In this document: positions 32,168 through 41,429 of the stretch, in pieces
How the letters are laid out: each line of letters begins with the position of its first letter
Numbering within the stretch: the stretch's first letter is position 1
Assembly: GCA_903875225.1 (NCBI GenBank)
Contig: CAIQVJ010000005.1
Location: 1-60,045 of the forward strand
Length of the DNA stretch: 60,045 nucleotides
Reading direction: 5' to 3'
DNA from: an uncultured Pseudomonadota bacterium
GTDB lineage: Bacteria; Myxococcota_A; UBA796; SXON01
Program-made: the position numbers and the translations under genes
Notes under the pieces: model-generated
Told to the model about the DNA's origin: nothing
Database searches by the model: none
What the model saw: only the letters and a program-made list of their open reading frames with translations

Positions 32168-33168
32168 CCGATCCGGCGGTGCTCCAGGCAGCGCTCGACG
32201 CTGTGGTCGTGGTCGAGACCGGCGGTGCCTACTGTGCCGGCGCGGGTGTCGAGGCGGGCGGGCAGGCCTACATCGTCACGGCCTACCATTGTGTCGCGGA
32301 CGGAGGCAGACCGCACGTGCGCTGGCGGGATGGAACGCGGGCGACCGGCACGGTGGTCGCCCGATCGCCCGAGGACGACCTCGCCCTGATCTCCGGCGTC
32401 GGTTCGGGTTGGAAGACGCTGCCTGTGCGATCGGATGCGGCGGTGCAGGGCGAGGAGGTCTGGGGCCTCGGGCACCCGTTCGGGCTGCTCGCGGCCGGCA
32501 AGCTCGCAGGGCTCCTCGAGTGGAGTGTCAGCCACGGGGTGGTGTCGGCCTCCGGCGGACATCTGGTGCAGACAGACGCCGCCTTGAACCCTGGAAACTC
32601 GGGTGGCCCGCTGGTGGACGCCGGCGGCAGGCTGATCGGCGTGGTGTCGAGGAAGCTGCGTGCGGACAACCTGGCCTTCGTGAGCACTGCGGCGAACGTC
32701 GCGGCGCTCCTGCAGAGGGTCTCCGGAGCGGGGACGGAGCCGGGGCGACGGGCTCCGGTCGGTCCCGCATTGGGTGGGAGCTACGGTGTCGGTCTGACGT
32801 TGGCCGCAGAGCAGCGCACCTGGTTCGGCGGTGAGGCCTGGCTGGACATCCGGGACCGTCTGGTGGTCACCGCGGGATTGGGTGTGGCGCCTGCCGAGGC
32901 TTGGGCCGCCCATGGTTCATTGGACCTCACCTTCCGTCAACGCTTCGGCCATGGGGCGCTCACCGCCGTGTTCGACCTGGGCCCCCAACTCGCGTGGAGT
33001 GGCGCCGCGGAACCCGATGGCGCCTGGCTGGACGGGGCGTTGGAGCCCGCGCTGGGCGGACGCATCGGGTTCAACCACGTGGGCCTGGGTGTGTGGGTGC
33101 ATCCCATCCGCCCGCGAGCGACGCTGACACTCGCCTTCGATTGGCCGGGCAAGCTGGGGGTGTACTGA
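32164..33168 (+). CDS. trypsin-like (S1C) serine protease with beta-rich C-terminal domain, no signal peptide
   Basis: The 334-residue product starts at GTG 32164 in a GTGA overlap with the acyltransferase gene. The protease domain has the triad VTAYHCVADGG (His ~42), EDDLALI (Asp ~72) and NPGNSGGPL (Ser ~147). There is no PDZ domain. Residues ~200-334 form short alternating hydrophobic strands (RLVVTAGLGVA, GSLDLTFRQRFG, LTAVFDLGPQLAWS) that resemble outer-membrane beta strands. No signal peptide or lipobox is present, which is odd for either domain type. Substrate is unknown. Confidence 0.82.
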   Translation: MTDPAVLQAALDAVVVVETGGAYCAGAGVEAGGQAYIVTAYHCVADGGRPHVRWRDGTRATGTVVARSPEDDLALISGVGSGWKTLPVRSDAAVQGEEVWGLGHPFGLLAAGKLAGLLEWSVSHGVVSASGGHLVQTDAALNPGNSGGPLVDAGGRLIGVVSRKLRADNLAFVSTAANVAALLQRVSGAGTEPGRRAPVGPALGGSYGVGLTLAAEQRTWFGGEAWLDIRDRLVVTAGLGVAPAEAWAAHGSLDLTFRQRFGHGALTAVFDLGPQLAWSGAAEPDGAWLDGALEPALGGRIGFNHVGLGVWVHPIRPRATLTLAFDWPGKLGVY

Positions 33169-33208
33169 CGAACAGGATACGCGGCCGTCCCTCCCAGGGT
33201 CCTCGCTG

Positions 33209-35392
33209 ATGAAGCTCCGTTCGCCGCTCGTCCTCCTCGCTCTCGCTGCCTGCGCGCCCAAGCCCGTGCCCGTGGCCTCGCCGGTCGCTCCCGCGGAGCC
33301 GCCCGCCCCGCCGCCCCGGGTGAACCCACTCTTGAGCGCCAGCACCCTCCCGTACGCCTACCCGCCGTTCGACCGTATCCAGGATGCCGACTTCAAGCCC
33401 GCCTTCGAGGCCGGTATGGCCGAGCAGCGCAAGGAGGTGGAGGCGATCACCCACAGTCCCGACGCAGCAACTTTTGACAACACCATCGTCGCCCTCGAGC
33501 GCTCGGGTCGCACCCTGGTCCGGGTGCAGCGCGCGTTCGGAAACCTGAATTCGTCGAACACGAACGAGACGCTGCAGGCGCTGGAGGAGGAGATGGCGCC
33601 CCTCCTCTCCGCGCATGACGACGCGATCAAGATGGACGCTGCATTGTTCGCCCGGATCGACGCGCTGTACGACCAGCGGGCGAAGCTCGGGCTGGACCCG
33701 GAGTCCGCCCAACTGCTGGAGCGTTACCACGCCATCTTCCTGCGCGCGGGTGCCAAGCTCGGCGAGGCCGACAAGGCAAGTTTGAAGGCGCTGAACGGTG
33801 AACTCTCCACGCTCAGCACCCGGTTCGAGCAGAACGTGCGGGCGGCGATGAAGGATGGGGGCGTCGTGGTGGACACCCTCGCCGAGCTGGACGGGCTCTC
33901 CGAGGGAGAGATCAGCGCAGCGGCGGAGGCCGCCACCACGCGGGGCTTGACGGGAAAGTGGGTGATCAGCTTGCAGAACACCACGATTCAACCAACACTG
34001 GGGGAATTGAAGAACCGTGCCCTGCGGGAGCGCATCTTCAAGGCGTCGTCCGAGAGGGCGAACGGTGGGGACGGCGACAACACCGCGATCGTGGCGAAGA
34101 TCGTGGACCTTCGGGCGCGGAAGGCGGCGTTGCTCGGCTACCCCACCTTCGCGGACTATGCCCTGGGCGACGAGACCGCGCAGAAGCCCGGAGCCGTGGA
34201 CGCGATGCTCGATCAGGTCGGGAAGGCAGCGCTCGGAAAAGCGAAGAAAGAGGCAGCGGATCTGCAGGCAATCATCAACAGGCAGGCAAGATCCGAGAAG
34301 ACCGCCCCCTTCACGCTCCAGCCCTGGGACTGGGCGTTCTACGCCGAGCAGGACCGCAAGGCACGGTTCGACTTCGATCAGGCCCAGGTGAAGCCCTACT
34401 TCGAGCTCGATCATGTGATCAAGGACGGAGTGTTCTACGCTGCCACCCAACTCTACGGCATCACCTTCGTCGAGCGCAAGGATCTGCCCGTGTACAACCC
34501 GACCGTGCGCGTGTTCGAGGTGCACGATGCGGACGGCTCGGTCATCGGGCTCCTGCTGTTGGACTACTTCCAGCGGGACAGCAAGCAGGGCGGCGCGTGG
34601 ATGGAGAACTACGTGGACCAGACGAAGTTGTTGGACCAGAAGCCCGTGATCGCCAACAACCTCAACATCCCTCCCGTTGCGGCCGGACAGCCGGTGCTCC
34701 TGACGTTCGACGAAGTCACGACGATGTTCCACGAGTTCGGGCACGCCCTGCACGGCCTGTTCGCCAACACCAACTATCCACTGCTCTCGGGGACGGCGAC
34801 GCCGCCTGACTTCGTCGAGTATCCGTCCCAGTTCAACGAGATGTGGGCCAGTGATCCGACCGTGCTGGCAAATTATGCCAGGCACTACCAGACCGGCGAG
34901 GCGATGCCGAAGGCGCTGTTCGACAAGGTGATCGCCGCACAGGACTATGGCGGCGGGTATGCCACTCTGGAGTACATCGAGGCCGCGAAGATCGACATGG
35001 TGTGGCACGAGCTCGGCGCAGGCAAGACGCCCGCCGCTGCGGACGTGATGGGGTTCGAGCGCGCCGCGCTGCAGGGCTCCGGGCTGGAGTTTGCGCCGGT
35101 CCCGCCGCGCTACCACACGCCCTACTTCTCCCACGTGTTCGCGGGCGGTGGCTACGAGGCCGGGTACTACGCCTACATCTGGAGCGAGGTGCTCGCCCGC
35201 GACACCGGCGCCTGGTTCCACGAGCACGGCGGGCTCACGCGAGCCAACGGCGACGTCTACCGCGCCAGGATCCTGTCGCGGGGGCGCACCGAGGAGCCGA
35301 GCGCGCTCTTCCAGGCATTCTACGGCAAGGCCCCCGACGTGGGCCCGCTGCTCGAGTACCGCGGCCTGGACGCTCCGAAGAAGAAGAAGTAG
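33209..35392 (+). CDS. M3-family oligopeptidase lipoprotein (Dcp-like)
   Basis: The 727-residue protein has a lipoprotein signal (SPLVLLALAAC) and a Pro-rich linker, then a complete M3 thimet-oligopeptidase fold. The zinc motif HEFGHALHG is near residue 508, with the third ligand region FVEYPSQFNEMW and the substrate-loop YHTPYFSHVFAGGGYEAGYY near 635. The family cleaves dipeptides or short peptides, here presumably in the periplasm. Most homologues are cytosolic; predicted lipid anchoring is less common. A GATACG -10 candidate lies about 30 nt upstream. Confidence 0.92.
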   Translation: MKLRSPLVLLALAACAPKPVPVASPVAPAEPPAPPPRVNPLLSASTLPYAYPPFDRIQDADFKPAFEAGMAEQRKEVEAITHSPDAATFDNTIVALERSGRTLVRVQRAFGNLNSSNTNETLQALEEEMAPLLSAHDDAIKMDAALFARIDALYDQRAKLGLDPESAQLLERYHAIFLRAGAKLGEADKASLKALNGELSTLSTRFEQNVRAAMKDGGVVVDTLAELDGLSEGEISAAAEAATTRGLTGKWVISLQNTTIQPTLGELKNRALRERIFKASSERANGGDGDNTAIVAKIVDLRARKAALLGYPTFADYALGDETAQKPGAVDAMLDQVGKAALGKAKKEAADLQAIINRQARSEKTAPFTLQPWDWAFYAEQDRKARFDFDQAQVKPYFELDHVIKDGVFYAATQLYGITFVERKDLPVYNPTVRVFEVHDADGSVIGLLLLDYFQRDSKQGGAWMENYVDQTKLLDQKPVIANNLNIPPVAAGQPVLLTFDEVTTMFHEFGHALHGLFANTNYPLLSGTATPPDFVEYPSQFNEMWASDPTVLANYARHYQTGEAMPKALFDKVIAAQDYGGGYATLEYIEAAKIDMVWHELGAGKTPAAADVMGFERAALQGSGLEFAPVPPRYHTPYFSHVFAGGGYEAGYYAYIWSEVLARDTGAWFHEHGGLTRANGDVYRARILSRGRTEEPSALFQAFYGKAPDVGPLLEYRGLDAPKKKK

Positions 35393-35402
35393 CTGGGCGC
35401 AG

Positions 35403-36254
35403 ATGGAACCGGCGCTGCCCGAAGCCCTGCACATCGCCCGTTTCGACGTGCCCCCGGTGGTTCCGTTCTGGCGGACGGTGGTGAAGCGCCGGAGCGGAGC
35501 CGTGATCCCGCACGTCGAGGCTCGCGCGAGCGCCCTTCCGGGCGATCCCGGGGCGTACTGGGCCGTCTGTGGGTTGCCCCCGGAGGAGGTGCTGCCTGTG
35601 TGCTTTCCGGACATGTTGTGCCGGGGGCTTCAGCTCGCCGTGCTCACCTCGCCCCGGTTCCCCCTGCCGCTCGCGGGGATCGTGCACGCCCGCCAGCGGA
35701 TCGAACAGGTACGAGCCATCCGGCGCGGTGAGGCTCTGGCCGGCCGCGTGTGGGTGGAGGGCCACCGGACGGTCCGCAACGGCGGCGAATTCGATCTGCA
35801 CACCGAGGTGTCGATCCCTGGCGGGACCGATGAGGTCGTGTGGCACGGCGTCACCACGATCTTCTCGCGCTCGCTCCCCGGGGATGGGGTCAAGCGCGAG
35901 CGGCCGGCCGCGCCCGTGTTCGAGGTCGAGCGGACGGCAGACTGGACGCTTTCGAGCGATCTTGGTCGCCGGTACGCGCGGGTGAGCGGCGACGTGAACC
36001 CCATCCACCAGTACGCGTGGACCGCGCGGCTCTTCGGGTTCGAGAGGGCGATCATCCACGGGTGGTGGACCCTCGCGCGCTGTGCGGCCGAGCTGCAGCT
36101 CCCCCCGGGCCCCGTGTCGATGGAGGCCGCTTTTGTCTCGCCCCTGTTCCTGCCGTCCACCGCCCGGTTCCGCACGGGACGGGGCGCGGAGGGCAGGCTG
36201 TTCGAGGTGCGCGCGGGGGAGGGGCTGCTGGTCGCGGGCCGGGTGGCGAGCTGA
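35403..36254 (+). CDS. MaoC-like hot-dog fold dehydratase/hydratase
   Basis: The 283-residue protein has two hot-dog units. The second carries the hydratase-2 type motif [33 protein letters not shown], quoted here as SGDVNPIH (Asp and His catalytic pair near residue 200) and AIIHGWWTL. It likely acts on acyl-CoA or acyl-ACP enoyl intermediates. Ten bp separate it from the peptidase stop. TA lies 11 nt before ATG but is part of that stop codon. It lacks a signal peptide. Confidence 0.83.
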   Translation: MEPALPEALHIARFDVPPVVPFWRTVVKRRSGAVIPHVEARASALPGDPGAYWAVCGLPPEEVLPVCFPDMLCRGLQLAVLTSPRFPLPLAGIVHARQRIEQVRAIRRGEALAGRVWVEGHRTVRNGGEFDLHTEVSIPGGTDEVVWHGVTTIFSRSLPGDGVKRERPAAPVFEVERTADWTLSSDLGRRYARVSGDVNPIHQYAWTARLFGFERAIIHGWWTLARCAAELQLPPGPVSMEAAFVSPLFLPSTARFRTGRGAEGRLFEVRAGEGLLVAGRVAS

Positions 36255-36316
36255 GGCGAACAGGCGTCCCGCGTTCAGGCCGGCTAGGATATACGCCGCC
36301 GGTACCTGGAGGCCCC

Positions 36317-38767
36317 GTGCGTCGCTCTCTCCTCTCCCTCTCCTTTCCCGCCTCGTTCGTCACGTTTGGGCTCATCACGGGATGTCCCTCGAAGATCACG
36401 GGGGTGGACGACCATCACGGGGACGACTCGACCTCCGACAGCGCGATCGACGACACGGCGGGCGGCGACGACACCGGCGACCATGGTGGTGACACGGTTG
36501 GGCCGGATCTGCCGGCTTGTACGCCCGCGACAGGAGATGGCGACCTCGTGGCGCTGTCCGGCGTGGTGCTCGCCCCGGACGGCCCGGTGGCCGGAGCGGT
36601 GGTCTACCGGCGCTCCACCGGTCTGATCTCCTGCGCGGGGGCCGACTGCGACACCACGGGCGCGGACATCGTCTGCACCGAAGGCGTGATCTCCGCCGGG
36701 CTGATCGATGCGCACAACCACATGCAGTACAACTCGTTGCCGCCCTGGCAGGTGGCCCCCGATTTCGAGGACCGCTACGAGTGGCAGGGCGATGATCGGT
36801 ATGACAGCTTCAAACAGGCCTTCAACGCGATCAAGGACAGCTACACCTGCGAGATCATGAAGTGGGCCGAGCTGCGCGAGCTGATCCACGGCACCACCTC
36901 GGCGGTCGGCAGTTCGGGCGGGGACTGCATGCACCTGCTCATCCGGAACCTGGACGAGAGCAGCACGAACTCCGGGATCACCGGGTACGACCTCACCTAC
37001 TCCTCCTCCAACGTCACGAGCTCGCTCGACGCCTCGGATGGCGCGACGTACACCGCGGCGCTCGCGAGCGGCAGCGACGATGCCGTGTTGGAGCATGTTG
37101 CCGAGGGCCGCAACGGGTCGGTGCGCGACGAGATCGACTACATGACCGAGATCGGGATGACGGGCCCCGGCCAGGCGTACGTCCACAGCGCCGATGCCTC
37201 GACCCCACAGCTCGCACAGATGGCGGCCGACGGCACCGGCATCATCTGGTCACCCCGCTCGAACCTGGCGCTCTACGCGACGACGACCCCGATCGAGATC
37301 GCCGACAAGCTGGGGGTTCCGTGGGCGATAGGCACGGACTGGACGCCCTCCGGGAGCATGGCGCCGACGCGAGAGTTGGCGTGCGCTGCCGAGTGGCTCT
37401 CCACGAAGGGCAATCCGATCTCCGACCAGCGGCTGTACGAGAAGTCCACGGTGGATTCCGCGCGGATGGTGGGGCTCGACGGCGTGATCGGTCAGCTCTC
37501 GGCTGGCTACCGGGCGGACATCGCGGTGTACGACTGGTCCAGGACACCGTACCGCGGCATCATCGACGCTGGCCCGGGCGCCACCCGGCTCGTGGTGATC
37601 GAGGGGAAGGCCATCTACGGGCGGGACGAGTGGAAGGCCACGCTGGCCGAGCACCCGGACTGGTGCGAGACGATGACTGTGTGTGACGGCGACCGGTTCG
37701 TCTGCCTGCAGGCTGCGGACTCCGGCGACGACGCCGAGACCGTGGCGATGGTGGAGAACACGCTCGAGAGCGCGCTCGCGGCCGAGGCCCCCAGCATGGC
37801 GTCCGGGTACGAGTACGCAGCTGAACTCTACCCGCTGTTCGAGTGCGAGGACTCCCGGGCGAGCTGTGACCTCGCCGCTCCGGCCTCCGGGGACGACGAC
37901 GGGGATGGGATCCCCGATGCATCCGACGTGTGCCCCGGGATCTACGACCCGCTGCAGTGGGACACCGACGGCGACGGCGTCGGCGACGACTGCGACGACT
38001 GCCCGCTCCAGGCGGACTCCAGCGACTGCGCGCCCACCGTTGGGGACAGCGACGGGGACGGGATCCCCAACGAGTCCGACAACTGCGTGTACGTGGGGAA
38101 CGCCGACCAGGCCGACAACGACAGCGACGGCATCGGAGACGTGTGCGACGCGTGCCCGGACGAACCGAACCCCGACGGTGCCGGCTGCTCCGTGACGATC
38201 GAGGACGTCCGCAACCCTTCCTCCCCCGTGCACCCTGCCGAGGGATCGGTCGTGACCATCAACGGCGTCGTTACCGCTGCGGCAGCGCTGGGGTTCTTCG
38301 TGCAGGACCCCGCCGGCGGTGACTACTCCGGGCTCTTCGTGTTCAATTACGGGGCCGACGACGTGGTGGAGGGAGACACCGTTTCCGTGACCGGTACGTA
38401 CACCGAGTACAACACGTTCACCGAGCTTGGGAGCCCGACCGTCGTGGTGACGGGATCGGCCACCGTTCCCGCGCCTGTCGCCGTCGACCCCTGTGACGTC
38501 GGTACGGGAGGCTCGCTCGCCGAGGTGTACGAGTCCATGCTCGTGACCGTCGGCGCAGTGAGCGTCACCAACGTGAACCCCGATGACCCGAGCGACTACG
38601 ACGAGTTCGAGGTGGCCGGTTGCCTCCGCGTCGACGACTACGTCTACACGGACCTGGACCAGCCCTCGGCCGGCACGGCGTACAGCGCCCTCACCGGCGT
38701 CGCGATGTACAGCTACTCCAACAACAAGATCGCTCCGCGCGATGCCTCCGACCTGGTGCAAAGATGA
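36317..38767 (+). CDS. amidohydrolase lipoprotein with thrombospondin type 3 repeats and OB-like C-terminal domain
   Basis: The 816-residue product starts at GTG 36317 behind TGGAGG, with a lipoprotein signal ([10 protein letters not shown]) and an Asp-rich linker. Residues ~75-500 are an amidohydrolase: [17 protein letters not shown] (HxH), [11 protein letters not shown] (third His), [11 protein letters not shown] (Asp). Residues ~520-620 are calcium-type TSP3 repeats ([44 protein letters not shown]). Residues ~625-816 resemble the OB-fold domain of extracellular nucleases ([20 protein letters not shown]). The combination suggests an extracellular or surface hydrolase. Substrate is unknown. 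Confidence 0.85.
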   Translation: MRRSLLSLSFPASFVTFGLITGCPSKITGVDDHHGDDSTSDSAIDDTAGGDDTGDHGGDTVGPDLPACTPATGDGDLVALSGVVLAPDGPVAGAVVYRRSTGLISCAGADCDTTGADIVCTEGVISAGLIDAHNHMQYNSLPPWQVAPDFEDRYEWQGDDRYDSFKQAFNAIKDSYTCEIMKWAELRELIHGTTSAVGSSGGDCMHLLIRNLDESSTNSGITGYDLTYSSSNVTSSLDASDGATYTAALASGSDDAVLEHVAEGRNGSVRDEIDYMTEIGMTGPGQAYVHSADASTPQLAQMAADGTGIIWSPRSNLALYATTTPIEIADKLGVPWAIGTDWTPSGSMAPTRELACAAEWLSTKGNPISDQRLYEKSTVDSARMVGLDGVIGQLSAGYRADIAVYDWSRTPYRGIIDAGPGATRLVVIEGKAIYGRDEWKATLAEHPDWCETMTVCDGDRFVCLQAADSGDDAETVAMVENTLESALAAEAPSMASGYEYAAELYPLFECEDSRASCDLAAPASGDDDGDGIPDASDVCPGIYDPLQWDTDGDGVGDDCDDCPLQADSSDCAPTVGDSDGDGIPNESDNCVYVGNADQADNDSDGIGDVCDACPDEPNPDGAGCSVTIEDVRNPSSPVHPAEGSVVTINGVVTAAAALGFFVQDPAGGDYSGLFVFNYGADDVVEGDTVSVTGTYTEYNTFTELGSPTVVVTGSATVPAPVAVDPCDVGTGGSLAEVYESMLVTVGAVSVTNVNPDDPSDYDEFEVAGCLRVDDYVYTDLDQPSAGTAYSALTGVAMYSYSNNKIAPRDASDLVQR

Positions 38768-39570
38768 TGGGTGCTCTCGCCCTTTTGATGATGCTGGCCT
38801 GCTCGGGGGAGTCCTCGTCGCCCGCGGCGCCGGCTCCCGCAGCTCCCGCTCCGGTGTCGGAGGCCGCACCCGCGGCGCCTGTCGCACCGGCGGAAGTGAC
38901 CCCCCGCGTGCCGTCGACGACCGACACACGGTTCGCCGCGCGCCACATCCTCGTGGCGTGGCAGGGTGCGGTGGGGGCGCTGCCCAACATCACCCGTACG
39001 CGCGACGAGGCCCGGGCCCGGATCGACGAGGTCCTCGGCAAGCTGAAGGGAGGCGCCGACTTCGGCGAGATCGCCAAGGCGTACAGCGATGATGCCACCG
39101 GACCGCGAGGCGGCGACCTCGGGGGGTTCGAGAGCGGCACCATGGTCGCACCATTCGAGGCGGCCCTGAAGAGCCTCGAGGGGGGCGAGCTCAGCGGTGT
39201 CGTGGAGACACCGTTCGGCTTCCACGTGATCCAGCGCGAACCGCTCCGCGAGATCCATGTCGCTCACCTGCTGGTGAGCTGGGCGGGGGCGGCGAACGTC
39301 CCGGCGGGGGTGACGCGCACGCGGGCCGAGGCCGAGGCGCGGGTCCACGAGGCGCACGACAAGGCTGGCGCGACCGAGGCCGATTGGCGCACCACGGTGA
39401 AGCTGTACTCCGATGCGCCGCTCCAGAACGAGGGAGGCGACCTCGGCTGGATGGCACCGGGACAGATGGCTGACGTGCTCGACAAGGCCGCGTTCGACCT
39501 CGAGCCCGGGGCGGTCAGCGGCGTGATCGAGACGCCCGTGGGCTTTCACGTGCTGAGGCGGCTGGAGTAG
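38764..39570 (+). CDS. double-parvulin peptidyl-prolyl isomerase lipoprotein
   Basis: The 268-residue lipoprotein ([13 protein letters not shown], Cys13) has an Ala/Pro linker and two tandem parvulin (PpiC/SurA-type) domains. The first holds [34 protein letters not shown] and [11 protein letters not shown]. The second holds [22 protein letters not shown] and [10 protein letters not shown]. It probably folds periplasmic or outer-membrane proteins. Start ATG 38764 overlaps the amidohydrolase stop (ATGA), so the two are translationally coupled. Confidence 0.9.
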   Translation: MMGALALLMMLACSGESSSPAAPAPAAPAPVSEAAPAAPVAPAEVTPRVPSTTDTRFAARHILVAWQGAVGALPNITRTRDEARARIDEVLGKLKGGADFGEIAKAYSDDATGPRGGDLGGFESGTMVAPFEAALKSLEGGELSGVVETPFGFHVIQREPLREIHVAHLLVSWAGAANVPAGVTRTRAEAEARVHEAHDKAGATEADWRTTVKLYSDAPLQNEGGDLGWMAPGQMADVLDKAAFDLEPGAVSGVIETPVGFHVLRRLE

Positions 39571-39607
39571 GGGGCGCACGGCCGTTCGACTGCCGGGCCC
39601 GACGCGC

Positions 39608-39639
39608 GGCTGATCCAGGCGAGGCCGCCAGGATCAGCC
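39608..39639. terminator. strong hairpin between convergent genes
   Basis: GGCTGATCC (39608-39616) pairs with GGATCAGCC (39631-39639). Inside, after an A/A mismatch, GGCG pairs with CGCC around an AGGC loop. It overlaps the last codons of pfaD and lies 38 bp after the parvulin stop. A T tract is lacking, but the long stem suits a two-way terminator or mRNA 3'-end stabiliser. Confidence 0.6.
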
Positions 39640-41340
39640 CAACGCCATCCGGGTCCTCAACACCTGGCAGGCGCCTGTCATCAGGGCGTCTGCGATACCG
39701 ACCACGCTTCGCGCCTCCCAGCTCTCCAGTTCGGTACCCTTCGCCCAGTCGTTGAATGCGCCCATCGCGGGGCCGCACCAGATCTGGTAGTCCCGCTTGC
39801 GGGTGAGCTCCCCGAGCCTCGCCCAGCGGCTGGTCATGCCGAGGTACCATCGGAAGCAGAGGGCCATCTTGTGCCGCTCCTCGGTCTGCGCCCGCTGCAC
39901 CTCGCGCGGGTCGCGCTCGTTCCAGTAGCGCTCGGTGTCCGACCACACGTCCTCGAAGCGACGCCCCAGGATCTGCTTCTCGATCTTCTCGCGCTGGGCC
40001 CTGGGGACCTCCGCCCAGCCGCCGCACTCCCGGTACACGTCGTACAGCAGTTGGGCTCTCTGCGCGTACAGGCTGCCGCGGCTCAACACCTGGACCTTCG
40101 CCCCGATCTCGAACATGTCGGGAGCCGGGCCGTTGGCGACGTCGGCGTAGCCCGCCTGGGCGAGCATCTCCTTGACCACGTTGCTGGTGCCGGCCTCGCG
40201 GGTGCACTGGTTCACGCTCCCGGTGAGCACGTAGGCTGCACCGAGCGTGAGCGCGCCTGCGAGTGACTCGGGGTCGGCGATGCCCCCCGCCGCGCCGATC
40301 CGGGGGGCAACGGCGTATCCGACCTCGGCCTGGATCCGGTCGCGCAGCCTGCGAAACACGGGTACGAGGACGGAGAGCGGCCGCCCATCGGTGTGGCCAC
40401 CGGAGTCGGCCTCCGGCGTGACGTCCTCTGCCATCGGGATGTGCGCTGCCAGTTGTGCCTGCCGCGCCGTGATCGCGTTCTTCGCGACGAGCTCTGCCAG
40501 CAGCCTCGGCGGGGCGGGGCGCAGGAACGGTTCGGCCACCTCCGTGCGGGACACCTTCGCGAGGACCTTGTTGGGTGCGACGATCTGGCCGTTCTCCTCG
40601 CGGATGTTCGCGAGCCGGAAGCGTGCGACGGCTGGCGTGAGGCCCATGAACGCGCTCGCCGAGATCGTGCGTACGCCGTGCTTCAGGTACAGGTCCACCG
40701 TGGCTTCTTCGACGGCCGGCTCGGCGGGGTTGTGGAGGAGGTTGAAGCCGCAGGGGAGGTCCCCGAGGTCGCTCTTGATCCGCACCACCGCCTGCTCGAC
40801 CTGCTTCAGGTCGAGCCCACCCGCACCGTAGAACCCGATGTACCCGGCCCTGCCCATCGCCGTGACCAGCTCGGGGCCCGCGATCCCCCCGGCCATCGCG
40901 CCCGCGATGTATGCGCGCTTCACGCCGTGGGCCGCCCGGAACGTGGGATCCCCGAGGCTCTCTGGCAGCACCGCGGGGACGACGCGCTCAGCGGGGCCCC
41001 GGGCATGGGGTTGGGGCAGCCCGTCGTACCACCGCCCGTCGCGCCGGTGCAGCGGGCGGGTGGGGTCGGCGAGGGCGCGCTGCAGGTCGGCGCGGAGCAG
41101 CGGGCGGCTGGGTACGGCCACCACCTGGTCCACACTCCGGGAGCCCCACGATGTGGTCACACCAAGCGTCTGCGCGTCCTTCTTCACGATCCGCACCGTG
41201 AGTTCCCCGTCCTTGAGCGTGGCTTCGGGGTTGTCGGCTACGAGGAGCGCCAGATCCGCCGGCGCGGCGGCATCCAGGGCTTCAGCGAGGGAGCGGGCGT
41301 GGGGCTCGGTGGAGCCGGAGAGGTAGAGGCGCAGGTCCAT
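39634..41340 (-). CDS. pfaD: PfaD-family FMN-dependent enoyl reductase (orphan)
   Basis: A 568-residue trans-acting enoyl reductase of the PfaD type, used by polyunsaturated fatty acid synthases and trans-AT polyketide synthases. It shows a TIM-barrel FMN domain: AYIAGAMAGGIAGPELVTAMG, GFYGAGGLDLKQVEQAV, FNLLHNPAEPAVEE and APRIGAAGGIADPESLAGALTLGAAYVLTGSVNQ (cited in parts). The C-terminal half has CFRWYLGMTSRWA, usual for the family. No pfaA, B, C or PKS gene is in the window. Start ATG 41340 has TA exactly 10 nt upstream. Confidence 0.9.
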   Translation of the reverse strand: MDLRLYLSGSTEPHARSLAEALDAAAPADLALLVADNPEATLKDGELTVRIVKKDAQTLGVTTSWGSRSVDQVVAVPSRPLLRADLQRALADPTRPLHRRDGRWYDGLPQPHARGPAERVVPAVLPESLGDPTFRAAHGVKRAYIAGAMAGGIAGPELVTAMGRAGYIGFYGAGGLDLKQVEQAVVRIKSDLGDLPCGFNLLHNPAEPAVEEATVDLYLKHGVRTISASAFMGLTPAVARFRLANIREENGQIVAPNKVLAKVSRTEVAEPFLRPAPPRLLAELVAKNAITARQAQLAAHIPMAEDVTPEADSGGHTDGRPLSVLVPVFRRLRDRIQAEVGYAVAPRIGAAGGIADPESLAGALTLGAAYVLTGSVNQCTREAGTSNVVKEMLAQAGYADVANGPAPDMFEIGAKVQVLSRGSLYAQRAQLLYDVYRECGGWAEVPRAQREKIEKQILGRRFEDVWSDTERYWNERDPREVQRAQTEERHKMALCFRWYLGMTSRWARLGELTRKRDYQIWCGPAMGAFNDWAKGTELESWEARSVVGIADALMTGACQVLRTRMALG

Positions 41341-41429
41341 GGGCGCGTTCTATTCCGAAACCGGGGACGGGCCCCTTTGGCATGTGGGGCGGAGGGCGGG
41401 GTGGCAGGGGCGCTGACGGCCCGCGGCGG

